From positions 6,307,829-6,371,828 of the forward strand of contig NC_064537.1 of NCBI RefSeq assembly GCF_023856365.1: a stretch of 64,000 bases of DNA, read 5' to 3'. Position numbers and translations under genes: made by a program. This DNA is from Brienomyrus brachyistius (Eukaryota; Chordata; Actinopteri; Osteoglossiformes; Mormyridae). Shown in pieces: positions 55,029-64,000 of the stretch; position 1 is the first letter of the stretch, and each line of letters begins with the position of its first letter. Under the pieces are notes generated by a model that saw nothing but the letters and a program-made list of their open reading frames with translations, was not told the origin of the DNA and did not search any database.

Positions 55029-57805
55029 TTGCCGATAGGGGGCCATATGGTTTGGGTGATAAGGGTTGCCGTTAAACTTTAATAGAATAAAAATACATTA
55101 CATGTATTTATTTGTGTTATTTTTAATTACGTTTTCAAGGAATAATAAAACATATGGCAGGATGAATGCAAGCTAGTGCATACACGTCCAGCGGGGCCCG
55201 TCCGGCCGCAGGCATGGGCTGTTAGGAGTAGGCACAAGCGCCACAGCGTATTTTAAAAGAATGTGGGGATCTGAACGGGCTGGTAGGAGTAGTTGCACGG
55301 CACTGGTAATTACACCATATTGGCAACCACTTGAGCCAGGTCATATGACCTACCAGGAAGTTATAAAAGGCTGCCAAGATGGACTCTCATTCTCTTGCTG
55401 CTGTGTTTTACAACTGGACATGGGATGGGTTCTTCTTCCCTGTGGGTAAGGAAAAGAGGAGAGGGTTTGTTTGAGAACTTGAATGTTTAATTTTAATTTT
55501 ACCAGGGTGACTGCTAGCAGCATGTAACTCTTCATGGAGGACGCGGAGGTGACTGGAATTTTATCATTTGACGTGATCCCCTACGGGCTGCTGGACTACA
55601 GACATTGAGGCTCTGGTAACTTGGGTTATACTGTGGGATTTAAAAGGGTCTATGTTTCTTTGTTGATTGTTTCTTTGTACCTGTAGGATTGGAACGCTTC
55701 CTTTTGGTGTTGCTGTGCTGCGAGGGCATTATGCATTCCTGCAAAGGACCAGAGTAGCTGCTGTTTTAGGCTTATTTGATAGGCTTTTGGTTTTCTTTTT
55801 AGTGCCCTGGTTGTTGCTATGGGCTAAGTTGTAACTAATTTTAGTATTGTATTTTGGGCGGTGGACATCGGCCGCTACCCTCCCCTTATGTTTGTACATG
55901 GGATCTTTCTGTACAAGGTCGGATCCACACAGGCTTTTGCTCTCTGCTGTTGGGGTGCCACACTGAGCGGACACTGTACTGTTGTGTGTAGTGTTTGTCG
56001 TGTTGCATGCTGTGGTTTTGCTCTTTTCTTTGTCACCAGGGGCCTCCTGAGCTGAGAGCTGCGCGTGCCGATCTGACCTTACTATCTGGAGGATAGTCAG
56101 CCGCCCCCCAACCCTACCCCCCCAGCAACCTTCTTTGTCTAATAGTTTTTAGATATTTGTAATAAAGTGGATTGGGTTTTATTTTTACATGCCTCTTTGT
56201 TATTATCCTTTGCGGGGAGGGTTCGAACTTAGCCACGTTACAGAAGGAACATTAGCAGTTCCTCCTGCCCTTACCAGGAGGTGGCGTAGTCAGAGCAGTG
56301 TGGGTATTCTGTGCTTTGGGCACCACAAGAAAGCACCGAAATGTTTTAAAGAAAAACTTTAGCGTTATTTTAAAAGAAAACAATCAAGGAAATAAACCTG
56401 TTAATTCTTGTTTAAATAAATTAACGCAAGAGAGTCGGCTCTTTAAAGAAAATACTGTGTGGCTCTATGAGCATGCGCTACATGAGAGCGAGCCAGAGAG
56501 GAGAGCGCATGCGCTCATTAACCGCGTTATTTCTTGATTATTGAAATGCTTCGAGCGTTTTACTTTATTATTCACATTGGCAGAAAAGTGCTTCATTACT
56601 TAAAAAACGTTATGGTTATAGGGGTTTATTTGAAATAACAGGCGCTCCGCTGGTGTCGCCATTTTGAAACGGGCTGGCCACTACGGTCTATCATTTGACC
56701 GCATTGTTCAAACAGACCTGCCGATTATGGCCGAGCTCTGGGACTCGGTCATTTAGCCTTTTGGCCTATTAAAGTTTGCTGTTAAAATGCTTTCTTCAAC
56801 CTAACACTGGTAAATACCGCTAAAGTTTTTCTTCTTATTCTTTAAGCATGTTGATTAAATGTAACGAGTTGAAGTGCTTTCTTTTAAAACGACGTGCTGT
56901 ATGTTGGTTTCACTTGTGCTTGTTTAAACTCGGCATTTGCTCTTTTGCTTCTTTCGGGCATGTTTGTACTTGTTTAAATTCCGCCTGCTTTTCTTTTAAA
57001 ATAACGCTAAAGTTCTATAAAACATTTTGGTGCTTTTAAAATACGCCGTGGCGCTTGTGCCGCCTACTAACACTACATGGCTGCGGCCGGACGGGTCCCC
57101 GCTGGACGTGTATCTTACATTCGTCCCGTTTGTTTTATTCCTTAAACGTAATTAAAAATACAATATGAATACATGTAATGTATTTTCATTCTATTAAAGT
57201 TCAAAGGCAAGGGGCCATACTTTATTAAGTACGCACGAAAGGGGAAGGGGTCTAAAAATTTGACCGAATTTTGCGTGCGTATGCTGGGGGGGGGGGGTGA
57301 ACCAATTTGAGAAATTTCAAATGTAAGCGTTTCGTTCCCGATACCTGACCTGCTGGATTGCATTCCATACGTGCATATAACTCAAAATGCAACATGAGAT
57401 TTTTAAGACGATCGGACTGTTTAAACAATATCTCATAAATTATCTAAAAAAAATACAGGTTGGCAATGCACCACGGACCTCCGAAATATCTGGTTTAGAA
57501 GGTGCTATAACATTATGGAAATGGCGACCCATTTAGTTTTATTTGAAAGTGATTTTATTACGGTAAATCTCATGACATCCCATCTCATTTGTTATCCCTA
57601 AAGTTAACAGGAACGTTTGTAGTTCCAAAAAGCAGTGCATAAGTCGACTGACGATCGCCCGTGCGTACGTACGCGGGGGGGTCAACTACCCAGCGCACGT
57701 GTGCTTACGGGGGATGGGGGTTACAAAAATCGGTAAAATGTGCGTACGTACTAAAAGTATGGCCCCAACCCTTATCACCCAAACCATATGCCCCCCTATC
57801 GGCAA
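55029..57805. mobile_element. Foldback-type element with long inverted arms
   Basis: The left arm 55029-55259 is the reverse complement, with some divergence, of the right arm 57033-57805 (minus a nested insert at 57211-57766). Matching words include 'ttgccgatagg', 'atatggtttgggtgataagg', 'acatgtaatgtatttt', 'acacgtccagcgggg' and 'cgtattttaaaag'. Each arm is about 220-230 bp. A second inverted pair lies inside: 56355-56380 with 56989-57014 ('actttagcgttattttaaaa'). The interior (55260-56350) has AATAAAG near 56160 but no long reading frame or transposase motif. Class unknown; long-TIR DNA element or foldback. Confidence 0.8.
57211..57766. mobile_element. MITE nested in the right arm of the foldback element
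   Basis: 556 bp with inverted ends ('ggggccatacttt' left; reverse complement right) and subterminal 'gtacgcac' words. The other arm of the foldback shows the empty site as 'ggcaacccttatc'. The filled site reads 'ggcaa' - element - 'aaccc', giving a 2-bp AA target duplication. Contains a G run at 57286-57296. No coding capacity. Confidence 0.8.
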
Positions 57806-57887
57806 CACGTGTAATAGACTTTTGGAATATTCCTGACACCTACTCACATTCAAATGAAAACACCTGTCTCTTCTTCGTTTTTAATGC

Positions 57888-57893
57888 TTTATT
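57888..57893 (-). terminator. Poly(A) signal of the 518-codon gene
   Basis: AATAAA on the minus strand, about 80 nt after the stop codon, followed by a GT-rich stretch ('caggtgttttcatttg' on -). Confidence 0.6.
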
Positions 57894-57972
57894 TACAAGA
57901 ATTTACATATTTAAATAGAACTTTGACTATCAGTACTATGTTCTCATCCACTATTGGCATATTCATCTTGCA

Positions 57973-59529
57973 TCATCTCCTCCATTGCCTTGCCTTGTAC
58001 TCCTCCATTGCCTTATACTCCTCCTCAATTGCCTTATTCTCCTCCTCCATTGCCTTTCTCTCCTCCTCCTCCCTTGCCTTGTACGCCTCCTCCATTGCCT
58101 TGTTCTCCTCCTCCATTGCCTTTCTCTCCTCCTCCTCCCTTGCCTTGTACTCCTTCACCATTGCCTTGTACGCCTCCTCCATTGCCTTGTTCTCCTCCTC
58201 CATTGCCTTTCTCTCCTCCTCCTCCCTTGCCTTGTACTCCTTCACCATTGCCTTGTTCTCCTCCATTGCCTTGCTCTCCTCCTCCTCCCTTGCCTTGTAC
58301 TCCTTCACCATTGCCTTGTACTCCTCCTCCATTGCCTTGCTCTCCTCCTCCTCCATTGCCTTGCTCTCCTCCTCCTCCCTTGCCTTGTACTCCTTCACCA
58401 TTGCCTTGCACTCCTCCATTGCCTTGCTGTCCTCCTCCTCCCTTGCCTTGTACTCCTTCACTATTGCCTTATACTCCTTCACCATTGCCTTGTACTCTTT
58501 CACTGTTGCCTTGTACTCCTTCTCCATTGCCTTGCACTCCTCCTCCATTGCCTTGCACTCCTCCTCCATTGCCTTGCACTCCTCCATTGCCTTGCACTCC
58601 TCCTCCTCCCTTGCTTTGTACTCCTTAACCATTGCCTCCTCCACCACCACTGCTTGGCTGTCCACCACCACTGCCTGGCTCTCCTCCTCCACCACCACTG
58701 CCTGGCTCTCCTCCTCCACCACCACTGCCTGGCTCTCCTCCTCCTCCTCCACCACTGCCGGGCTCTCCTCCTCCTCCCTTGCCTTGTACTCCTCCTCCAT
58801 TGCCTTGTACTCCTCCTCCATTGCCTTTCTCTCCTCCTCCTCCCTTGCCTTGTACTCCTTCACCATTGCCTTGTACTCTTCCTCCATTGCCTTGTTCTCC
58901 TCCTCCATTGCCTTGTTCTCCTCCTCCATTGCCTTGCTCTCCTCCTCCATTGCCTTGCACTCCTCCACCAATCCCTTGCACTCCTCCTCTATTGCCTTGT
59001 ACTCCTCCTCTATTGCCTTGTACTCCTCCATTATTGCCTTGCACTCCTCCACCAATCCCTTGCACTCCTCCTCCATTGCCTTGTACTCCTCCTTCATTGC
59101 CTTGCACTCCACCACCACTGCCTGGCTCTCCTCCTCCTCCACCTCTGACTGGCTCTCCTCCTCCACCACCCTTGCCTGGCTCTCCTCCTCCACCACCCTT
59201 GCCTGACTCTCCTCTTCCACCACCCTTGCCTGGCTCTCCTCTTCCTCCACCCTTGCCTGGCTCTCCTCCTCCACCACCCTTGCCTGGCTCTCCTCTTCCA
59301 CCACCCTTGCCTGGCTCTCCTCTTCCTCCACCCTTGCCTGGCTCTCCTCCTCCACCACCATTGCCTGGCTCTTCACCACCATTGCCTTTTTTCCTTTCCC
59401 TTTTTTTGAAAAAAACTTCTTTATCCAGGATATCTTTTTTTTCCCTCCATTTTCCTTCCTTTCTTTAGCTTCCCCAGCATCGTTTGGTACCGCTGGCAGC
59501 CTAAAGCAGTTCAGAGTAAAACACTTCAT
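57973..59529 (-). CDS. Intronless Lys/Glu-rich heptad-repeat protein, unrecognised
   Basis: 518 codons, stop at 57973. Residues 1-48 are unique: a start MKCFTLNCFR, then a strongly basic, amphipathic section ISWIKKFFSKKGKGKK. Residues 49-140 are about nine copies of a 9-residue unit (SQARVVEEE). From about 141 to the end are about 45 heptads such as KAMEEEY, KAMVKEY and KAREEEE, broken near 265-305 by a return of the first unit (SQAVVVEEE). A at position 'a' spacing and Met/Val suggest a long charged coiled coil. The start has A at -3 (tcaaaATGAAG). A TATA box lies 64 bp upstream and a poly(A) signal 80 nt downstream. Caution: the DNA is a triplet-periodic CTCCTC-type repeat, so opposite frames are also open (450 codons on +). 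I do not recognise the family. Membrane or nucleic-acid contact by the basic segment is a guess. Confidence 0.5.
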   Translation of the reverse strand: MKCFTLNCFRLPAVPNDAGEAKERKENGGKKKISWIKKFFSKKGKGKKAMVVKSQAMVVEEESQARVEEEESQARVVEEESQARVVEEESQARVEEEESQARVVEEESQARVVEEESQARVVEEESQSEVEEEESQAVVVECKAMKEEYKAMEEECKGLVEECKAIMEEYKAIEEEYKAIEEECKGLVEECKAMEEESKAMEEENKAMEEENKAMEEEYKAMVKEYKAREEEERKAMEEEYKAMEEEYKAREEEESPAVVEEEEESQAVVVEEESQAVVVEEESQAVVVDSQAVVVEEAMVKEYKAREEEECKAMEECKAMEEECKAMEEECKAMEKEYKATVKEYKAMVKEYKAIVKEYKAREEEDSKAMEECKAMVKEYKAREEEESKAMEEEESKAMEEEYKAMVKEYKAREEEESKAMEENKAMVKEYKAREEEERKAMEEENKAMEEAYKAMVKEYKAREEEERKAMEEENKAMEEAYKAREEEERKAMEEENKAIEEEYKAMEEYKARQWRR

Positions 59530-59592
59530 TTTGAGATGTGTCTCGCTCGATGTCTGATTTGTTTTGAAGTGGTATTAGTGCCTACAGCTCAG

Positions 59593-59598
59593 TTTATA
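59593..59598 (-). promoter_or_regulatory. TATA box upstream of the 518-codon gene
   Basis: TATAAA read on the minus strand, 64 bp before the ATG, which would leave a 5' untranslated region of roughly 30-40 nt. Confidence 0.5.
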
Positions 59599-59599
59599 C

Positions 59600-62491
59600 C
59601 TTCAGAATGATAACATCAGAGTTGTCACGGTAACATTCTGTTCTAGAATTCTATTTGAAAAACAACTATAGGTGCCATATTTGGTCAGTGGTTCATTTTT
59701 TTTAATTCTTTGCATTTTTAATATGCTTTATTCAGCTCATATTCTACAGCATATATTGTATGAATTTCCATATTTATCTTAATTAGGTTACGCGCAGATA
59801 ATATTCTGTACTTGCAAACAATGCAGAAACCTACCAAACATTGCCGGGCCGTTCCTGTGCTCACAGAGCGTAGTGAGCTTTACTTTACTCAGGAAGAGGA
59901 CAGGCTCACATTTTCTGACCGTGGCCATGCCTTGTGAAAGGTGCTGAACTTAGTGATGAGACAGTTAATACCGAGATTCTGGAGATCGCCTCCTCAAAGT
60001 GAGGCCCAGCGACTTCAAGCTGGGAATCAGGGCTTGCTAAGTTTATGCAATATCACGTGACCGATGACTTCCGATTCATCCTGAGGTGTAAGAGGCTTTG
60101 AATCCTGTTGGCTCTTCAAAACTTTTATATGAGTGAGATGATTCTGATTAGCAATGGTAGTGGGGGCCAGTTTAACCAAGGAACCAGCCGTCAGGTGATG
60201 GGTCACAGCAAGGAGGGGTATGAAGTTGGGTATCAGTGTTTGGGTACATTTAGTGGAGGTGAGATAAAACATTTGGTAAGGTTTAGCACCGTCTGTAATG
60301 TCCCTGCATTGTAGACAGAGCTTTCTGGATAGATTCTGGACACACACACCCCTGTATTGGACAAATGAAATCAGATAATTGATGGATTGCAGTGTTTTTC
60401 ATGTTTTCATGAGTGGAAGTGAACTTTTACAGAACTGAGTATTTGATTAAAATCCATTTTTGATTAATCTCATTGCCTGTAATTTTGCCCCTTATTTTGA
60501 GTTGTTTTAAATGCTGCACTGTTCTGTTGCAAATGGTAGGTCCCTCTGAATCCCATCTTCGCTTTTCTCCACCTCATGTTATTCACAGGTATCTGACTCT
60601 TGAATCTGGCTGAAATGATCCCAGTCGATTTTCCAAACTCCGCCTTTTCTATTTGGCCGAATGCACAGCCTGGATCCAAACTGCCTTCCTTCCCAGTTGG
60701 ACTAACAGTTGGCTCCACCTGACACTTTATACCATTTAAACCTCAGCTGATCACAGAACTTATTGCAGGATGTGCGTTTATTCCTCTCCATGTGTAGTGG
60801 GGCTGCCTTGCCTAACCCCTATAGTAAGGAGAAGGTCATAAACTTGTGGTCTTATGTTTTATTAATTCTGAAATGGGTAAGAAATGAGCAGCAGGACAAT
60901 ATAGAGCTAAAAGGTGCGATTTTTCTAGCACTGCGATGTAATCCAAGGAGAAAGGCAGCACTGACTTGCTGAATGTAATTTCTGTGGCAAAAAGATGGTG
61001 ATATTGATGGCAAGCGGTCTTTTTATGAAACTCAAATGTAACTCTGTCAAAGTACAATTTTACCAGGGTCCCTGAATTCGCTTGAGACGCTCTGTTAAAA
61101 TAACCCCCCAGAAGACAGAATGAAGCTGTAATTCATACAGGTGGCAAAACTAAAATGTCTCTTGGTAATTTCATCAGGGCGGTGATGGAATTACAAATGT
61201 GCATGTTTTCGGCGAGTGATGGATGAGGTGATATGAAACATGCAGTTGTCTGTAATCGCTGCAGCTTCGGGGAAAAGACTAGCATCCCTTTAAAATTCAT
61301 TACATTAGGATGGCAGGCAGAGGTCACTGCAGTTTGGACGTGCCAGGAACAGAGGAATAAAGCCAAGTAGAATGTATGGAACTTGCAGTCTGTAATATGT
61401 CATAGAGTAAGGCATAACTAAACGCACTGCTGAGCGTAGAGGATTTCAGTAGTATAATGCTAATCCCTACTATATACACGCCATATACGATACACATTTT
61501 ATATACATTTTATTATGTATACATATTTTATATACAGCTCTGGAAACAAGAGACCGCATGTTAGAAAGGCTCTTGTAGCTTTAAGGAACACCGGTAAGTG
61601 CAAAGGACTGTGGGCGCATGCGTGACGAGAGCGCGCGGGAGAGCCTGCAGGAATAGGCAGCACGTCGGCGAGCTGCAGTTTATGTGTAGTTAGTTTAGTT
61701 GTTCCTGGCAGTAAATAGAGTCACTGACTAATGTAAGTACTAAGTTTATTGATTATGAGTGATAAGTGACGCTGTACTAATTTAGTTTACTTAATTGCGC
61801 GGCTAGGTTAACGTGACCTAGCTTGCGTACTGTTATAATTATCGCTGACGAGTGTTCCGTTGTATACCTCGGAAAAATATTTGCGTTTATTTCCCGCCCA
61901 ATCATTCCCTCTAATACGAATTGCTGCTAATGTAATGTATTGTTGTGGGTATAGCCCAACTGTTAAGGCGATATGGTAAAATTATGCATTATGTTAGTGT
62001 ATTATGGTAATAACCATTGTAAGCACTGTGGTAATTTGTTTTTCCTGTTTATTTGTTATAGAACCATACATAAATACAAACCTACTTACCAACCCACTTC
62101 GTCTGAGTGTGCATCCAACTGACCTCTAATAAGATAAGCCAGGGTACAACTAATTGCTCCCCCCTCCTGATTGAGAACATGTATCTGGTGAAATACGGTT
62201 AGCAGCCCCCCCCCCCCCCGAATCATGTTTATCCTGAATCGTGACTGATATCCCACAGCGAGTACTACCCTCCTGCAGCAACCCCTTACAGTTTCCCAGG
62301 GGAGTGTGGCCCCCCTTTCCCTCACCGCATCAAATTTTTCAGTTTCACTCATTTCTCAGTTTATGGATTAGGGGTATGAGCCCGTGTAAAATACACATTT
62401 TTTTTTGCAAACTCCAGCCTGGCTCTTCCCTGCTTCTCATTGATGAAGGGCTTCTTCCTTGCTTAATGGGTCTTCACCACTGCTTCTAGGA
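59600..62491. other. Spacer before the hAT element; no gene seen
   Basis: 60163-60267 repeats 52728-52832. A short 'tatacagctctggaaac' at about 61530 matches the end of a common fish DNA element, without a partner. A poly-C run is at 62208-62218. Small frames here have no support. Confidence 0.45.
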
Positions 62492-64000
62492 CAGTGATTC
62501 CCAACCGGGGGTACGCGTACCCCTAGTGGTACGCGAGCACATTACAGGGGGTACGTGGAAAAAATTTTTATATTTAATTTCCCTGATGATGGGTAAATAT
62601 TATCAGCCATTCCATTAGCTGTGCCCTGGTATAGAAAGAAAATCTATCTGGGATGTGTTGCTTAATGAATAACAAACCCAGCTTTTATCAATGAAAAGAG
62701 CAAAAAAAGACATAAACAACAACTACATGACGGAAAGACTAGAGCAGGGCTGTGCATCTGCACGACGCTCCGCTACCGACAGAGGGCATGAGAGAAAGTA
62801 CAAGACAGACAAAAGTCACTGACGGGTCAAAGCAGCCACAGTCAAATATGGATAAATGGCTGAAACGTCCCGTTGCTCTGGATCCAGGAGAGGGTTCAGC
62901 AGACCCCAAGACACGCAAAATAGAAACCAAACGTAAACCTAGGCAGTACAATGACAATTATATTTTCTTCGGGTTCACTTCTACGTCTGCGGACCTGCCA
63001 CAGCCTCAGTGCTTCTTTTGCGGGGAAATCCTAGCAAATAGCGCAATGAAGCCGGCCCATTTACAACGACATCAGAGCACCAAACACTCGGGAAGTATCG
63101 GTAAAACAGAGGCTTTTTACAAACGAAAGTTATCGGAATTTAGGTCAGGTCAGACTGTAATGATGAAAGCTACGTCTGTATCAAGCAAAGCACTGGAGGC
63201 ATCATACGCCGTATCCCTGCTTGTGGCTAAGTCAAAAAAGCCACACTCAATTGTCGAAGAGCTCATTCTCCCTGCAGCTAGTGTTATGGCTGAAATTATG
63301 ATTGACAAGAAAGCAGCTGACACACTAAAAAAAGTCCCCCTGTCGAACAACACTGTGTCCCGTCGGATCAACAATATGTCAGTTAATATTATTGGACAAG
63401 TGGTGAAGAAAATAAAACAAGCCGGTCAGTTCGCTTTGCAGCTGGATGAAATGACAGATGTGAGTGGAGATGCTCAGCTCCTGGCTTTCGTTCGTTACAA
63501 AGATGTGTCGGACATAAATGAGCATATTTTATTTTGTAAAAAGCTGCCAGGAAAGACAACCGGAGGAGAAATGTTCCAGGTTATAGACAGCTTTTTCAAA
63601 GAACATGATCTGCAGTGGAATACATGCAGCCACGTCTGTACTGATGGTGCGGCTGCGATGACGGGAAGCGGGAAGGGACTGTTCGGACACATCAAAAAGG
63701 TAAACAACGACATTAAATGGATGCACTGTATTATTCATCGTGAAGCACTCGCTAGTAAGAGGGTTTGTCCTGATTTATGTGCTGTTATGGATGATGCTGT
63801 GAAGATGATAAACTTCATCCAATCCCGACCACTGAATCATAGACTGTTTGAAACTCTCTGTCATGAGAATGGCGCAGAGCACGAACAGCTATTGCTCCAC
63901 ACAGACGTGCGCTGGCTTTCACGCGGAAAAACGCTCCTGAGACTCTATGAGCTTCGCAATGAAGTTTTTATGTTCCTCAAGGAGCATCTGCATCCTCTTG
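62492..64000 (+). mobile_element. hAT-family DNA transposon, 5' part (runs off window)
   Basis: Begins with 'cagtgattcccaaccggggg', a typical hAT terminal sequence, preceded by the expected 8-bp target copy (ttctagga, 62484-62491; its partner is outside). An internal short palindrome 'gtacgcgtacccctag...ggtacgcg' follows. The transposase gene starts about 350 bp in and is open to the window edge. Confidence 0.88.
62848..64000 (+). CDS. hAT transposase with BED-type zinc finger, partial
   Basis: Open for 384 codons from ATG 62848 to the end of the window, no stop. A BED-like zinc finger is at residues 55-80 (CFFC, then HLQRH). The catalytic core starts with 'LQLDEMTDVS' (first acid, Asp200) and 'CTDGAAAMTG' (second acid, Asp266), followed by 'HCIIHREALASK' and 'DVRWLSRGKTL', typical of the ZBED5/SCAND3-like hAT group. 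The third acid and the dimerisation domain should lie beyond 64000. It would cut and paste the element. The long clean frame suggests recent activity or a domesticated copy. The start is chosen as the first ATG in frame, giving MDKWLKRP, a usual beginning for this group. Confidence 0.93.
   Translation, partial: MDKWLKRPVALDPGEGSADPKTRKIETKRKPRQYNDNYIFFGFTSTSADLPQPQCFFCGEILANSAMKPAHLQRHQSTKHSGSIGKTEAFYKRKLSEFRSGQTVMMKATSVSSKALEASYAVSLLVAKSKKPHSIVEELILPAASVMAEIMIDKKAADTLKKVPLSNNTVSRRINNMSVNIIGQVVKKIKQAGQFALQLDEMTDVSGDAQLLAFVRYKDVSDINEHILFCKKLPGKTTGGEMFQVIDSFFKEHDLQWNTCSHVCTDGAAAMTGSGKGLFGHIKKVNNDIKWMHCIIHREALASKRVCPDLCAVMDDAVKMINFIQSRPLNHRLFETLCHENGAEHEQLLLHTDVRWLSRGKTLLRLYELRNEVFMFLKEHLHPL

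Noticed and set aside
57854..59206. Long + strand frame (450 codons) and several others over the same repeat
   Set aside because: They are complements of the triplet-periodic repeat, with no TATA, start context or unique segment; only the minus frame has those.
41927..64000. Search for D, J or constant-region segments after the V genes
   Set aside because: No paired 12-bp-spacer RSS, no Trp-Gly-x-Gly J motif and no Ig constant exon could be found.

Overview
This window looks like germline DNA of a ray-finned (teleost-type) fish. It carries the variable-gene part of an immunoglobulin heavy-chain (IGH) locus in about 0.5-42 kb, followed by a flank rich in mobile elements and minisatellites in about 42-64 kb. 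The organism call rests on the fish-type VH framework sequences, the density of Tc1, hAT and Penelope-like elements, and the tRNA-derived SINEs that end in GGAT repeats. I cannot name the species.

Layout: there are fourteen VH genes or pseudogenes, numbered V1-V14 here, all on the + strand. Each intact unit has a short leader exon, an intron of about 80-150 bp, a V exon of about 300-314 bp, and a recombination signal sequence (RSS). Two families alternate. The 'A' family (V1, V3, V8, V10, V11, V13) has a 23-bp RSS spacer. The 'B' family (V2, V7, V12, V14) has a nonamer of the form ACAAATACT and a 22-bp spacer. V4 and V9 form a third, related group with a perfect octamer promoter, and both are pseudogenes. 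V5 and V6 are single members of two further families. Nine genes look intact apart from the caveats noted: V1, V5, V7, V8, V10, V11, V12 and V14 are conventional in their fixed residues and RSS, and V6 has an altered heptamer. V3 and V13 are open but lack the framework-2 tryptophan and carry an extra cysteine pair. V2, V4 and V9 are broken. A promoter-only relic lies at 28.35 kb and a framework-3 relic at 33.2 kb. I found no D, J or constant segments.

The cluster grew by segmental duplication. The V3-V4 block matches V8-V9, the V10 block matches V13, and V1 matches V11. Mobile elements have broken it up. An LTR-element remnant truncates V2, and there are a solo LTR at 19.7 kb, an internally deleted Tc1 element at 11.9 kb, Tc1 fragments at 25.0 and 35.0 kb, a Penelope-like GIY-YIG remnant at 25.3-27.2 kb, and many SINE copies.

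Downstream of the V genes are a CpG-rich 44-46 bp tandem array at 45.2-45.8 kb with a CTCF-like core in each unit, a 33-bp minisatellite at about 50 kb, a 2.8-kb inverted-repeat (foldback) element at 55.0-57.8 kb with a second element nested in one arm, and the 5' end of an apparently intact hAT transposon at 62.5-64 kb. Between the last two, on the minus strand at 58-59.5 kb, is an intronless 518-codon reading frame for a Lys/Glu-rich heptad-repeat protein. It has its own TATA box, good start context and poly(A) signal. I do not recognise it, and it is the best candidate here for something undescribed.
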